Made by a program: the position numbers and the translations under genes
Part shown: positions 8,834-16,963 of the stretch, one piece after another
How positions within the stretch are numbered: position 1 is the first letter of the stretch
Layout of the letters: every line of letters starts with the position of its first letter
Notes under the pieces: generated by a model
The model's input: only the letters and a program-made list of their open reading frames with translations
Told to the model about the DNA's origin: nothing
The model's database searches: none
Assembly (NCBI GenBank): GCA_963734125.1
Contig: CAVTGB010000016.1
Coordinates: 13,169-77,168 of the forward strand
Direction of reading: 5' to 3'
Length of the DNA: 64,000 nucleotides
From: DATARH01 sp963734125
Lineage (GTDB): Bacteria; Pseudomonadota; Alphaproteobacteria; ATCC43930; CGMCC-115725

Positions 8834-9994
8834 ATGGCGGCGTTGATCACGGCACCGCGGCTAATGGCGATCGGCGGAGGGGCGCTCGCGGAATTGCCCG
8901 GTTTGCTGGCGCGGCTGGGCCTCGCGCGGCCGCTGATCGTCACCGACCCCTATATCGCCCGAAGCGGCGTCCTCGATCGCGCGACCGCGCTTCTCGATGG
9001 CGCGCGGATCCCCTGGTCGGTCTTTTCCGACACCGTCCCCGACCCGACGACCGCAGTCATCGAGACCGGGACCGAGCGCCTCCAGGCCGGTGACTATGAC
9101 AGTCTGGTGGCGATCGGTGGCGGCAGCTCGATCGACACCGCCAAGGGGATGTCGGTGCTCGCCGCCAACGGCGGGCACCTGCGCGACTACAAGGTGCCCA
9201 ACGACATCCCCGTTGCCGGCGCTCCGATTGTCGCGATTCCGACGACCGCGGGCACCGGATCGGAGGTCACCCGCTTCACCGTCGTCACCGACACTGAGAC
9301 CGACGAGAAGATGCTTATTGCCGGGCTCGCCTGCTGTCCCACGGCGGCGATCGTCGACTTTGAGCTGACCATGACGATGCCGCTGCGCCTCACCGCCGAC
9401 ACCGGGATCGACAGCCTGACCCATGCGATCGAGGCTTATGTCAGCCGCCGCGCCAGCCCCTTCACCGATGGTCTGGCGACAACCGCGATGGGCCTCATCT
9501 CCAGGAATATCCGCACCGCCTGCGCCGAACCGCAAAACCGTGCGGCGCGGGAAGCCATGATGCTTGGCGCGATGAAGGCGGGGATGGCGTTTTCGAACGC
9601 GAGCGTCGCCTTGGTGCACGGCATGAGCCGGCCGATCGGCGCGTTTTTCCATGTCCCGCACGGCCTCTCAAACGCGATGCTGCTGCCCGAGATCACCGCC
9701 TTCTCGGCCCCCTCCGCGCTCGAACGCTATGCCGATTGCGCCCGCGCGATGGGGCTGGCCGAAGAGGGCGAAGGCAGCCAGAGCGCGGTGGCGCGCCTCC
9801 TCGACGAGTTGCGCCGGCTCAACGCCGATCTTCGCGTGCCGAGCCCGCAAGCTTACGGCATCGCGCGCGCCCGCTACGACGAACTCTTGCCGGTGATGGC
9901 ATCGCAGGCGCTGGCCTCGGGCTCCCCCGCCAACAACCCGCGCGTACCGACGAGCGAGGAAATCATCGAACTCTACCGGCGGGTGTACGCATAA
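8834..9994 (+). CDS. Iron-containing alcohol dehydrogenase
   Basis: 386 residues, full length for group III NAD(P)-dependent metal alcohol dehydrogenases. Visible features are the nucleotide-binding GGGSSIDTAKG (near residue 95), PTTAGTGSEVT (about 137-147) and the metal site around ADTGIDSLTHAIEAYVS and LVHGMSRPIGAFFHVPHG, which hold the conserved Asp and His ligands. The substrate cannot be read from sequence; lactaldehyde, butanol or 4-hydroxybutyrate-type dehydrogenases are all in this family. A preceding AAGGGGGAGCGCG gives a good ribosome site. It appears to form an operon with the TusA-like gene. Confidence 0.92.
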   Translation: MAALITAPRLMAIGGGALAELPGLLARLGLARPLIVTDPYIARSGVLDRATALLDGARIPWSVFSDTVPDPTTAVIETGTERLQAGDYDSLVAIGGGSSIDTAKGMSVLAANGGHLRDYKVPNDIPVAGAPIVAIPTTAGTGSEVTRFTVVTDTETDEKMLIAGLACCPTAAIVDFELTMTMPLRLTADTGIDSLTHAIEAYVSRRASPFTDGLATTAMGLISRNIRTACAEPQNRAAREAMMLGAMKAGMAFSNASVALVHGMSRPIGAFFHVPHGLSNAMLLPEITAFSAPSALERYADCARAMGLAEEGEGSQSAVARLLDELRRLNADLRVPSPQAYGIARARYDELLPVMASQALASGSPANNPRVPTSEEIIELYRRVYA

Positions 9995-10013
9995 AATTTG
10001 AACGCTTGGCGGC

Positions 10014-10331
10014 TCAATCCAGCTTGACCTGGATCTCGTCGCCGACGAGGCGGACAGGGTAGGTCTTGAGGTCCTCGGTGACTGGTGGGCACAGCGCCTT
10101 GCCGGTTTGGATGTCGAAGCGGCCGGCATGCAGCGGGCATTCGATCTCGCCCTTGTCGAGCCAGCCGTCGGACAATTTGGCGTAGGCATGGGTGCAGATG
10201 TCGTCGGTGGCATGGAGCGTGCCGTCGAGATCGTAAAGCGCGATCTCCTTGCCGGCGACGAGGACGCCCAGCACCTCTCCCTCCGCGAGATCCTTTCGGT
10301 TGGCGGCCTTGACCCAGCCGGCGTCACTCAT
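10014..10331 (-). CDS. Rieske [2Fe-2S] ferredoxin
   Basis: 105 residues forming a single Rieske domain. The cluster motifs are C-T-H (DDICTHAYAKLSDG, about residues 42-44) and C-P-L-H (IECPLHAGRFDIQTGKAL, about 61-64). The size and the absence of a membrane helix match soluble ferredoxins of ring-hydroxylating dioxygenases or NirD-like subunits. No oxygenase alpha subunit lies alongside; the P450 island is 30 kb away. Start ATG 10331 has GGAGG upstream; the longer in-frame reading adds an unconserved leader. It is convergent with the alcohol dehydrogenase. Confidence 0.9.
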   Translation of the reverse strand: MSDAGWVKAANRKDLAEGEVLGVLVAGKEIALYDLDGTLHATDDICTHAYAKLSDGWLDKGEIECPLHAGRFDIQTGKALCPPVTEDLKTYPVRLVGDEIQVKLD

Positions 10332-10372
10332 GCGTCCTCCGAACCCAAGCAGCGTTCCCCGCACCACATGCT

Positions 10373-10458
10373 GTCATTGCGAGCGAGGCGACGCAATCTC
10401 GTGCCGGTTTCTCACTGGCGGCGCAAGATTGCTTCGTCGCGGCGCTCCTCGCAATGAC
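10373..10458. repeat. Intergenic inverted repeat (GTCATTGCGAGCGA type)
   Basis: The left arm GTCATTGCGAGCGAGGCGAC pairs with the right arm ending GCTCCTCGCAATGAC, and the inner arms GCAATCT and AGATTGC also pair. This is a common dispersed palindrome in proteobacterial genomes. It sits between the 3' end of rhlE and the start of the Rieske gene, where it would form a long hairpin in RNA. Confidence 0.8.
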
Positions 10459-10482
10459 GCGTGGGTGCGGACGAGCGCCGGA

Positions 10483-11997
10483 TCAGGCGCGGGCGGCGAC
10501 CCGGGGGGCGCGCGCGAGAAACGCCGGCAGATCGTCGCCAAAGCCGACAACCCGAGGCTCCCGCTGTTCCGGACGGTGCGGCTGCACCGGCTTCGCGGCC
10601 GGCTGCGCGAACATCGCGACGGCGGGTTCGGCGACCTGCCGTCTCGGCTCGGCCGGCGCCGCGGGCGCCCGCCGCGAACGTCCCCGGACGGCGGACTCGC
10701 TCGGTCTATCGACCAGGCGATCAGTGAGGCCATTCCGGCTGGCGGCGCGGCCGACGTCAGGATGCGCCGCGGCGCGCTTGGGCGCGGCCCGCGCCGACGA
10801 GGCAACACGGGTCGCCGGTGCGCGGCCGCCGCGGCCGCGGCGCCGATCGCTGCCGGTGAAATCGAGTACCGCGGGCGCGACATCGGGCATTGTCTGAACC
10901 GGGATGTCCTTGCCGATCAGCTGCTGGATCGCGGCGACGGCCTTGCCGTCTTCGGGCGCCGCCAGGGTCAACGAGCGGCCAGGCCGGCCGGCGCGCCCGG
11001 TGCGCCCGATGCGATGGATGTAATCCTCGGCGTGGTAGGGCACGTCGAAATTGAAGACATGGCTGAGGCCCTCGATATCGAGGCCGCGCGCCGCGACATC
11101 GCTGGCGACCAGCAGCCGAATCTCGCCGTTCTTGAAGCGCTCCAAGGTCTCGGTGCGCTTGGGCTGGGCCATGTCGCCGTGCAGCGCGGCGGCATCGAGG
11201 CCGTGGCGCGACAGCGAGCGCTGCAGGATGTCGACATCGCGCTTGCGGTTGCAGAAGATCAGCGCGTTCTTGACCTCTTCGCTGGCGATCAACCGGCGCA
11301 GCGCGTCGCGCTTGTCTTCGGCGGCCACGACGACGAGCGACTGTTCGACGGTCGCCGCGGGCGAAGTCGGCGGGGTAACCGAGATCGCGACGGGGTCGTT
11401 GAGGAACGCATCGCCCAGGCGGCGGATCTCGGGAGCCATCGTCGCCGAGAAGAACAGCGTCTGGCGCTGTTTTGGCAGGAGGCCGACGATGCGCTCGACA
11501 TCGGGGATGAACCCCATATCGAGCATCCGGTCAGCCTCGTCGATGACCAGGATGCGGACGTCGGACAGCAGGATCTTGCCGCGCTCGAAGAGGTCGAGGA
11601 GGCGCCCCGGGGTAGCGATCAACACATCGACCCCGCGGTCCAGCTTTTTCAGCTGGTCGCCGAAGCTTTCGCCGCCAATCAGGAGTGCCGTCGTCAGCCG
11701 GTGGTATTTGCCATAAACCTCGAAAGCGGCTTCGACTTGCGTTGCCAGTTCGCGCGTCGGCTCGATGATCAACGAGCGCGGCATGCGCGCCCGGGCGCGG
11801 CCGGCGGCGAGCTTGTCGATCATCGGCAAGGCAAAGGCGGCGGTTTTGCCGGTGCCGGTCTGGGCGCAACCAAGCACGTCGCGCCCGGTGGCGACGACGG
11901 GGATACCTTGCTCCTGGATCGGGGTGGGATTGGTGTAGCCGGCGTCTATGACCGCCTGAAGAAGTTCAGGCGAAAGTCCAAGTTCGTTAAATTTCAT
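10483..11997 (-). CDS. rhlE: DEAD-box ATP-dependent RNA helicase (RhlE type)
   Basis: 504 residues. The core spans about 1-375 with Q-motif (FNELGLS, PIQEQGIP), motif I AQTGTGKT, PTRELATQ, GVDVLIATPGRLLDL, DEADRMLDMGF, SAT (FFSATM), ASDVAARGLDIEGLSHVFNF and HRIGRTGRAG. The C-terminal ~130 residues are basic, low-complexity R/A/P-rich, which in RhlE-type helicases helps bind RNA. It unwinds structured RNA in ribosome assembly and RNA turnover and is often cold-relevant, which fits the cspA and infA genes just upstream on the same strand. ATG 11997 aligns with the usual start (MKFNELGLS). Confidence 0.95.
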   Translation of the reverse strand: MKFNELGLSPELLQAVIDAGYTNPTPIQEQGIPVVATGRDVLGCAQTGTGKTAAFALPMIDKLAAGRARARMPRSLIIEPTRELATQVEAAFEVYGKYHRLTTALLIGGESFGDQLKKLDRGVDVLIATPGRLLDLFERGKILLSDVRILVIDEADRMLDMGFIPDVERIVGLLPKQRQTLFFSATMAPEIRRLGDAFLNDPVAISVTPPTSPAATVEQSLVVVAAEDKRDALRRLIASEEVKNALIFCNRKRDVDILQRSLSRHGLDAAALHGDMAQPKRTETLERFKNGEIRLLVASDVAARGLDIEGLSHVFNFDVPYHAEDYIHRIGRTGRAGRPGRSLTLAAPEDGKAVAAIQQLIGKDIPVQTMPDVAPAVLDFTGSDRRRGRGGRAPATRVASSARAAPKRAAAHPDVGRAASRNGLTDRLVDRPSESAVRGRSRRAPAAPAEPRRQVAEPAVAMFAQPAAKPVQPHRPEQREPRVVGFGDDLPAFLARAPRVAARA

Positions 11998-12062
11998 TGA
12001 GAATTTGTTGCCTTACGCAAGCTGTAGGTGGGCAGATCGCCCAGGCCTTGCAATTGGGGATG

Positions 12063-12092
12063 AACCGCGACAAGTCAATCTCTTTCGCGGTT
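12063..12092. promoter_or_regulatory. 8-bp perfect stem upstream of rhlE
   Basis: AACCGCGA at 12063-12070 and TCGCGGTT at 12085-12092 form a perfect inverted repeat with a 14-base loop, about 65 bases before the rhlE ATG. It could be an operator or a structured leader of a helicase mRNA. No function is established. Confidence 0.35.
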
Positions 12093-12148
12093 TCAGCCGG
12101 GTGTCTGTGAAAAGAACGGCCATCTCAGGTGCGCGAACGCTCGCCACC

Positions 12149-12416
12149 TCAGCGGCGGCGGAATTGCGGCCGGGGCATGACCGGCGGAGCGGTCGTGTCC
12201 TTGTGGCGGAAATTGATCCGACCCTTGGTCAGGTCATACGGGCGTCATTTCAACGGTGACGCGATCGCCGGCAAGAATACGGATCCGGTTTTTCTTCATC
12301 TTGCCGGACGAGTAGGCGAGCGTTTCATGCCCATTGTCGAGCCGCACCCGAAACCGGGCGTCGGGCAGAAGCTCCGACACGGTGCCTTCGAATTCGATCA
12401 GATCTTCCTTGGCCAA
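12149..12416 (-). pseudogene. infA: Translation initiation factor IF-1 paralogue, frameshifted near the C-terminus
   Basis: The OB-fold start AKEDLIEFEGTVSELLPDAR and GKMKKNRIRILAGDRVTVEM is typical IF-1, which binds the 30S A site. The open frame stops after MTPV (TGA 12234-12236), but removing one base (C at 12239 on + strand, read G in the mRNA) restores MTPYDLTKGRINFRHK and then a basic tail ending PRPQFRRR, stop at 12149-12151. That tail is typical of the second, longer IF-1 of alphaproteobacteria that sits beside cspA, so the essential copy may be elsewhere. TTG 12416 fits the family start M-A-K-E. Sequence error is the likelier explanation. Confidence 0.85.
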
Positions 12417-12436
12417 TGAGTACTCCCATAGAGAAA

Positions 12437-12454
12437 GGGGCGCCGCAGCGCCCC
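12437..12454 (-). terminator. Hairpin between cspA and infA, possible attenuator
   Basis: Read on the minus strand, GGGGCGCTGCGGCGCCCC is followed by TTTCT: a GC-rich stem with a short U-rich tail, in the 52-base gap between cspA and infA. It may partially terminate transcription and set the ratio of cspA to infA mRNA. Confidence 0.6.
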
Positions 12455-12468
12455 TTGGCGACCGACGG

Positions 12469-12675
12469 TCAGGTCGGACGCAGGTTGACCGCCGACACCC
12501 GGCCGCGCTGGCCCTGCTCGAGCTCGTAGGTGAGCTGTTGGCCCTCGTTGAGGCCGTCCATGCCGGCCCGCTCGACCGCGGAGATGTGGACGAACACGTC
12601 GGGGCCTCCGCTCGTCGGCTGGATAAACCCGTAGCCCTTTTGGGCGTTAAACCATTTGACCGTACCGGTCGCCAT
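12469..12675 (-). CDS. cspA: Cold-shock protein (CspA family)
   Basis: 68 residues, the usual size. RNP1 (KGYGFIQP) and RNP2 (DVFVHISAVE) are both present, after the standard start MATGTVKWFNAQ. The protein binds single-stranded nucleic acid and acts as an RNA chaperone. ATG 12675 has GGAG about 10 bases upstream; a longer in-frame reading to 12765 is unconserved. The 5' leader is long (about 130 bases if the promoter below is right), as in regulated cspA genes. Downstream on the same strand are infA and rhlE. Confidence 0.95.
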   Translation of the reverse strand: MATGTVKWFNAQKGYGFIQPTSGGPDVFVHISAVERAGMDGLNEGQQLTYELEQGQRGRVSAVNLRPT

Positions 12676-12814
12676 CGCCAGGAACTCCAGTTGGTAGAAA
12701 GACCGCCGCAGTTCATGCGGCGGATCGGCCATCGGTTGGATCGGGCGACACGGGCCGGCATCCACAGGCGGACGCCAGCCGTGCCACCGAACCCAAACGG
12801 GTCGACGCGCAATT

Positions 12815-12842
12815 AATTAAGCGGAAGCGCCGATTTGCGCAA
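12815..12842 (-). promoter_or_regulatory. Candidate cspA promoter
   Basis: On the minus strand TTGCGC (12842-12837) and TTAATT (12820-12815) are separated by 16 bases, placing transcription start near 12807 and giving a leader of about 130 bases before cspA. The rest of the 320-base gap between cspA and the response regulator holds nothing else I can name. Confidence 0.4.
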
Positions 12843-12994
12843 GATCCGCGAACGGCCGCCGCCGCTATTTTCGCCAAACGGCGCCCGCGCCGAGGACGAC
12901 CGGCGCGTTTTCGCGGCTCAAGCGGGGTCGCAGGCCACCTTCGCCGGCCCTAATGGCAGCGCAGCGGGGCCGCGCTCCTTTTTCAACAAAAGGC

Positions 12995-13837
12995 TCAGGC
13001 GCCAATCCCATTGCCAATTCGCGAGATCAATCGCTCGCGCTCAATCAGCGCGGCGTCAATCGCCGCGGCAAGCGCGTTCAACCGCGCAATGTTTCCGTTC
13101 ACTTTTGCTACCGAACGACGTTCCTGCTGCAGGTGGCTGATCCGCGCGACGATCGTGTCCAATTCAACCCACTCAAACGACAATGCCGTTTTCTCGCTGA
13201 CCGACTCAAACGTGCGATCGCTTATCATGCCGGAAACGCCGATCATGGCATTGGGCGGTGTACGGGGCTCGTCGCCTTTAGCCACCGGCTCCGATTTAGA
13301 CCCGTTGGTGACCTCGGCCTCTTCCTCCGCCGCACTCAACCGTCCCAGATCTCGGCTCAGCTCGGCGAATGCACGACTTGCGCGCAGGATGTAGCGGAGG
13401 CGGTGGCTCAGGACGAGCCAGTTGACCGGTTTTGGCACGAAGTCAGTCGCACCGGCTTCATAGGCGCGCACAATCGACGCGATGTCGTCGCGGCCCGTCG
13501 TCACCACGATGGGCACATCGACGGATCGAGCATGGCGGCGCAGTTCGCGGCACAGCTCGTACCCGTCCATGCGCGGCATCATCAGGTCGACGAGAAGTAG
13601 GTCGGGGCGGTGCTCTTCGTACAGCTGGCAGCCCTCCACGCCATCGACGGCCTCGATCACCTCGAAGCCCTTATCCTCCAGTGCCGCGCGCATCAGCAGC
13701 CGCTGGCCCGGATCATCATCAACGATGAGGATCGATGCAGTCGGGCCAGTTTCGGCCTTGTCCATCGGCGGCTCCAACGCGCTGTGACGCGCGTCATCCA
13801 TTGGCGTGCTTGAATTTGCCGCTAAATCCTGTGCCAT
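12995..13837 (-). CDS. Orphan response regulator with unusual C-terminal region
   Basis: 280 residues. A receiver domain spans about 33-150: acidic pair in ILIVDDDPGQR, phospho-acceptor Asp in LLLVDLMMPRMDG, Thr in VVTTGRDD, Lys in DFVPKPVNW. The following NWLVLSHRLRYILRASRAF is the linker usually seen before GGDEF domains in PleD-like regulators, but here no GGDEF follows. Instead there is an acidic stretch and a helical tail (about residues 175-280) of unknown function. No histidine kinase gene is nearby. The start is uncertain; ATG at MDKAETG is an alternative. It is followed after 149 non-coding bases by the end of parE. Confidence 0.8.
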   Translation of the reverse strand: MAQDLAANSSTPMDDARHSALEPPMDKAETGPTASILIVDDDPGQRLLMRAALEDKGFEVIEAVDGVEGCQLYEEHRPDLLLVDLMMPRMDGYELCRELRRHARSVDVPIVVTTGRDDIASIVRAYEAGATDFVPKPVNWLVLSHRLRYILRASRAFAELSRDLGRLSAAEEEAEVTNGSKSEPVAKGDEPRTPPNAMIGVSGMISDRTFESVSEKTALSFEWVELDTIVARISHLQQERRSVAKVNGNIARLNALAAAIDAALIERERLISRIGNGIGA

Positions 13838-13986
13838 TCCGCACGTCGTCCAATCCGTTTTTTGGGCGATGCGATCGTCGGCTTTATTGGTTTAACTTTG
13901 GTGAACAACGGGGTCGCGGCACCCTCTGCCGCCACACCGGACGTCTCGACGTCTCGTTCGCCTCTTCGCCGCGGGGCGGCGGAATT

Positions 13987-15996
13987 CTAAACGTCGAGGT
14001 CGCGGGCGAATCTGGCGTTCTTCTGGATATAGTCGAAGCGTAGTTCGGGGCGGCGGCCCATCAGCGTCTCGACCAGCTGTTCGGTGCGGGTGAACCCGGG
14101 ATCGGGAGTGAGGCTCGCCGCCGCATCGGCCTTGGACGGCACCTTCACGCGCAACAGCGTGCGCTCTTTGGGGTCCATCGTCGTCTGGCGCAGATAGCGC
14201 GCCGGCATCTCGCCCAATCCCTTGAACCGGCTGATTTCAACCTTGCCGCGCCCGGGGAACGCGGTTTCCAGCAGGTGCTCGCGATGGGCATCGTCCCGCG
14301 CGTAATGCGTCAGCTCGCCCTGGGTCAGCCGGTAGAGCGGCGGCGCGGCGAGGAAGAGGTGGCCGTTGTCGACGAGCTTCGACATCTCGCGGAAAAAGAA
14401 CGTCATCAGGAGTGAGGCGATATGGGCGCCGTCGACATCGGCATCGGTCATGATGATGACCCGCTCGTAGCGCAGCGCCTCTTCGCGATATTGGGCGCCG
14501 GTACCGCAGCCCAAAGCGAGGACGATGTCGGAGAGTTCCTGGTTGGCCCGCATCTTGTCAGAGGAGGCGCTGGCGACATTGAGGATCTTGCCCCGGAGCG
14601 GCAGGATCGCCTGGGTCTCGCGGTCGCGCGCTTGTTTGGCCGAGCCGCCGGCGCTGTCGCCTTCGACGAGGAAGATCTCGGTGCCCTGCGCGCTCTCGCA
14701 GGTGCAGTCGGCGAGCTTGCCGGGCAGGCGCAACTTCCGCGTCGCGCTCTTTCGCGACATCTCCTTCTGCTGGCGCCGGCGCTGGCGCTCGTCGGCGCGC
14801 TCGGCGATGCGGTCGAGGAGCGCCTTGCTCGTTGCCGGGTCGGCGCTGAGCCAATGGTCGAAATGGTCGCGCACCGCGCCTTCGACCAGCCGCGCCGCCT
14901 CGGCCGAGGCCAGCCGCTCCTTGGTCTGGCCCTGGAATTGCGGGTCGCGCAGAAACACCGACAAGAGCATCGCCACCCCGGCGGTGACATCCTCCCCGGT
15001 CGCGCCGGCGATGCGGCGGTTGCCGACGAGTTCGCCGTAGGCCTTGATGCCGCGGGTCAGCGCGTTGCGCAGCCCGGCTTCGTGGGTGCCCCCTTCGGGC
15101 GTCGGGATGGTGTTGCAATAGGAGTGGCAAAAGCCGTCTTCCTCGTCCTCGGGCCACACCGCCGCCCATTCGACGCGGCCGCCGCCCTGAAGCTCGGCTT
15201 GCCCCAGAAACGGCCGCGGCGTCAGGAGGTCGCGCCCATCGAGGGTGGCCCCGAGGAAATCGCCGAGCCCGCCCGGAAAATGCAGCCGCGCCTCCACCGG
15301 CACGCCGTCGGGCCGCGGCAGCGAGGGATCGCAGCGCCAGCGGATCTCGACGCCGCGGAACAGATAGGCCTTGGAGCGCGCCATCCGATAAAGGAGCGCC
15401 GGACGAAACCCCGCATCGCCGAAAATCTCGGGGTCGGGATGAAAGCCGAGGGTCGTGCCGCGCCGATTGTTGACCGGGCCCAAATCCTCGACCGGACCCA
15501 GGGCGACGCCGCGGCAGTAGCATTGCCGCCACAGCCGGCGATCGCGCGCCACCTCTACTTCGAGCGCATCGGAGAGCGCATTGACCACCGAGATCCCGAC
15601 GCCGTGCAGCCCGCCCGAGGTCTTGTAGGCGTCACCGCCGAACTTGCCGCCCGAGTGCAGCATCGTCAGGACGATTTCGAGTGCGGACTTCTTCGGGAAT
15701 CGGGGATGCGGATCGACCGGAATGCCGCGGCCGTTATCGCGCACCGTGACCCAGCCCTGGGCGGAGAGCTCCAATTCGATACGGCTGGCAAAGCCGGCCA
15801 CCGCCTCGTCCATCGCATTGTCGAGGGCTTCCGCGGCGAGATGATGGAGCCCGCGCTCATCGGTGCCGCCGACATACATGCCGGGGCGGCGGCGCACCGG
15901 TTCGAGGCCCTCGAGAACCTCAATATCCTTGGCGGAATAGCTGTCGGCGGTATGATTGGCACCGGAAGGCGCGAGGCCGTCGAAAAGATCTGCCAT
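13987..15996 (-). CDS. parE: DNA topoisomerase IV subunit B
   Basis: 669-residue ATPase subunit of topoisomerase IV, which decatenates chromosomes with ParC. It has the GHKL ATPase site (ALDNAMDEAVAGFA, RDNGRGIPV, GGLHGVGISVVNALS), the transducer, and the TOPRIM motifs EGDSAGGSAKQARD and IMTDADVDGAHI. The length and the short TOPRIM-to-end distance fit ParE rather than GyrB; the C-terminal RFKGLGEMPARYLRQTTMDP is typical. I chose ATG 15996 (MADLFDGLAPSG); the frame extends further upstream but unconserved. A near-consensus promoter abuts this ATG, so the mRNA is probably leaderless. Confidence 0.93.
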   Translation of the reverse strand: MADLFDGLAPSGANHTADSYSAKDIEVLEGLEPVRRRPGMYVGGTDERGLHHLAAEALDNAMDEAVAGFASRIELELSAQGWVTVRDNGRGIPVDPHPRFPKKSALEIVLTMLHSGGKFGGDAYKTSGGLHGVGISVVNALSDALEVEVARDRRLWRQCYCRGVALGPVEDLGPVNNRRGTTLGFHPDPEIFGDAGFRPALLYRMARSKAYLFRGVEIRWRCDPSLPRPDGVPVEARLHFPGGLGDFLGATLDGRDLLTPRPFLGQAELQGGGRVEWAAVWPEDEEDGFCHSYCNTIPTPEGGTHEAGLRNALTRGIKAYGELVGNRRIAGATGEDVTAGVAMLLSVFLRDPQFQGQTKERLASAEAARLVEGAVRDHFDHWLSADPATSKALLDRIAERADERQRRRQQKEMSRKSATRKLRLPGKLADCTCESAQGTEIFLVEGDSAGGSAKQARDRETQAILPLRGKILNVASASSDKMRANQELSDIVLALGCGTGAQYREEALRYERVIIMTDADVDGAHIASLLMTFFFREMSKLVDNGHLFLAAPPLYRLTQGELTHYARDDAHREHLLETAFPGRGKVEISRFKGLGEMPARYLRQTTMDPKERTLLRVKVPSKADAAASLTPDPGFTRTEQLVETLMGRRPELRFDYIQKNARFARDLDV

Positions 15997-16002
15997 GGCC
16001 CG

Positions 16003-16030
16003 ATTATAGGAAGCCTTGCACCAGGCGCAA
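16003..16030 (-). promoter_or_regulatory. Near-consensus promoter abutting the parE start codon
   Basis: On the minus strand TTGCGC (16030-16025), a 16-base spacer and a perfect TATAAT (16008-16003). Six bases separate the -10 box from the parE ATG (15996), so transcription should begin at or very near the start codon. Confidence 0.65.
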
Positions 16031-16143
16031 GCAGGATGCAGTATACTCATCATGGTCAACAACAATATGTTGGGTAACGAAGGGCATAGGTCAACCGAGG
16101 CGGAAGCTGGGATGGAACCGAACTTGCTGCGCCGCAATTCACG

Positions 16144-16350
16144 ATGATGATGACCAACGAGCGCAAGATCTGGGAGGCCGCGATGCTGCTGGTGCGACGG
16201 CACGGCAGCGACGCCATCGCGGTCGCCGAGAGCGAGGCCGAGCGGTTGCGCACCGGCGATGCATTGACCTGCGTCGTGTGGTGCTGGATCGCGCGGTCGA
16301 CCGCCGAGCTCTTACGCCCGGTACCGGAAGCCGGCGAGCGGGTGCATTAG
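16144..16350 (+). CDS. Small hypothetical protein, DUF6961-like
   Basis: 68 residues, divergent from parE. Sequence features are TNERKIWEAAMLLVRRHG, then AIAVAESEAERL and GDALTCVVWCWIARSTAELL, a predicted two- or three-helix protein resembling short sphingomonad-type DUF6961 proteins. That match is from memory and weak. Three consecutive ATG codons (16144, 16147, and 16150 region) make the start uncertain. A 13-base palindrome CAACAATATGTTG lies about 90 bases upstream and could be an operator. Confidence 0.6.
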   Translation: MMMTNERKIWEAAMLLVRRHGSDAIAVAESEAERLRTGDALTCVVWCWIARSTAELLRPVPEAGERVH

Positions 16351-16445
16351 CACCCCACCGGAACGACGATTGCGCGGCCACTTCACGACAGGCCCGGCGC
16401 GCGCGATAGTGTGGCCTGGTGCAACCGGCTCAATGAGGCGCGATC

Positions 16446-16943
16446 ATGGCAGAGGGTTTTTTCGGCCGTTTAGGCGGCCGTGGCCAATCATCGAGCAAGA
16501 CGGCAGCGAAACCCGGGGAAAAGACTTTCGAGGTCGCGCTCGACGATGCGGAATGGCGCAAGCGGCTGAGCCCCCCGGCCTACCACGTGCTGCGCGAGCA
16601 CGGTACCGAGCGCGCCGGAACGAGCCCGCTCGACAAGGAGTACGGCGCCGGGATCTATCATTGCGCCGGGTGCGGACAACCGCTGTTCGACGCCAGCACC
16701 AAGTTCAATAGCCGCACCGGCTGGCCGAGTTTCTGGGCGCCTATCGAGGGTTCGGTCGAAACCACCAGCGACCGCAGCTTTTTCATGGTGCGCACCGAAG
16801 TGCACTGCCAGCGTTGCGGTGGGCATCTCGGCCATGTCTTCGACGACGGGCCGAAGCCCACCGGTCAGCGCTATTGCATGAACGGGGTGTCGCTCGAGTT
16901 TCACCCCGGCGAGAGCGATCAGACGCCGCCAGACAAATCCTGA
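16446..16943 (+). CDS. msrB: Peptide methionine (R)-S-oxide reductase
   Basis: 165 residues; reduces methionine-R-sulfoxide in proteins. The zinc site is two CxxC motifs (YHCAGCGQPLF and VHCQRCGGHLGHVFDDGP). The catalytic cysteine is in QRYCMNGVSLEF; the substrate-pocket stretch FNSRTGWPSFWAPI is present. The first ~35 residues are a variable, basic leader with no signal peptide, so the enzyme is probably cytosolic. It is convergent with glnK. ATG 16446 is a good start, though a later start at the conserved core is possible. Confidence 0.95.
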   Translation: MAEGFFGRLGGRGQSSSKTAAKPGEKTFEVALDDAEWRKRLSPPAYHVLREHGTERAGTSPLDKEYGAGIYHCAGCGQPLFDASTKFNSRTGWPSFWAPIEGSVETTSDRSFFMVRTEVHCQRCGGHLGHVFDDGPKPTGQRYCMNGVSLEFHPGESDQTPPDKS

Positions 16944-16963
16944 TTCCGGCCTAAGCCGCGCGC

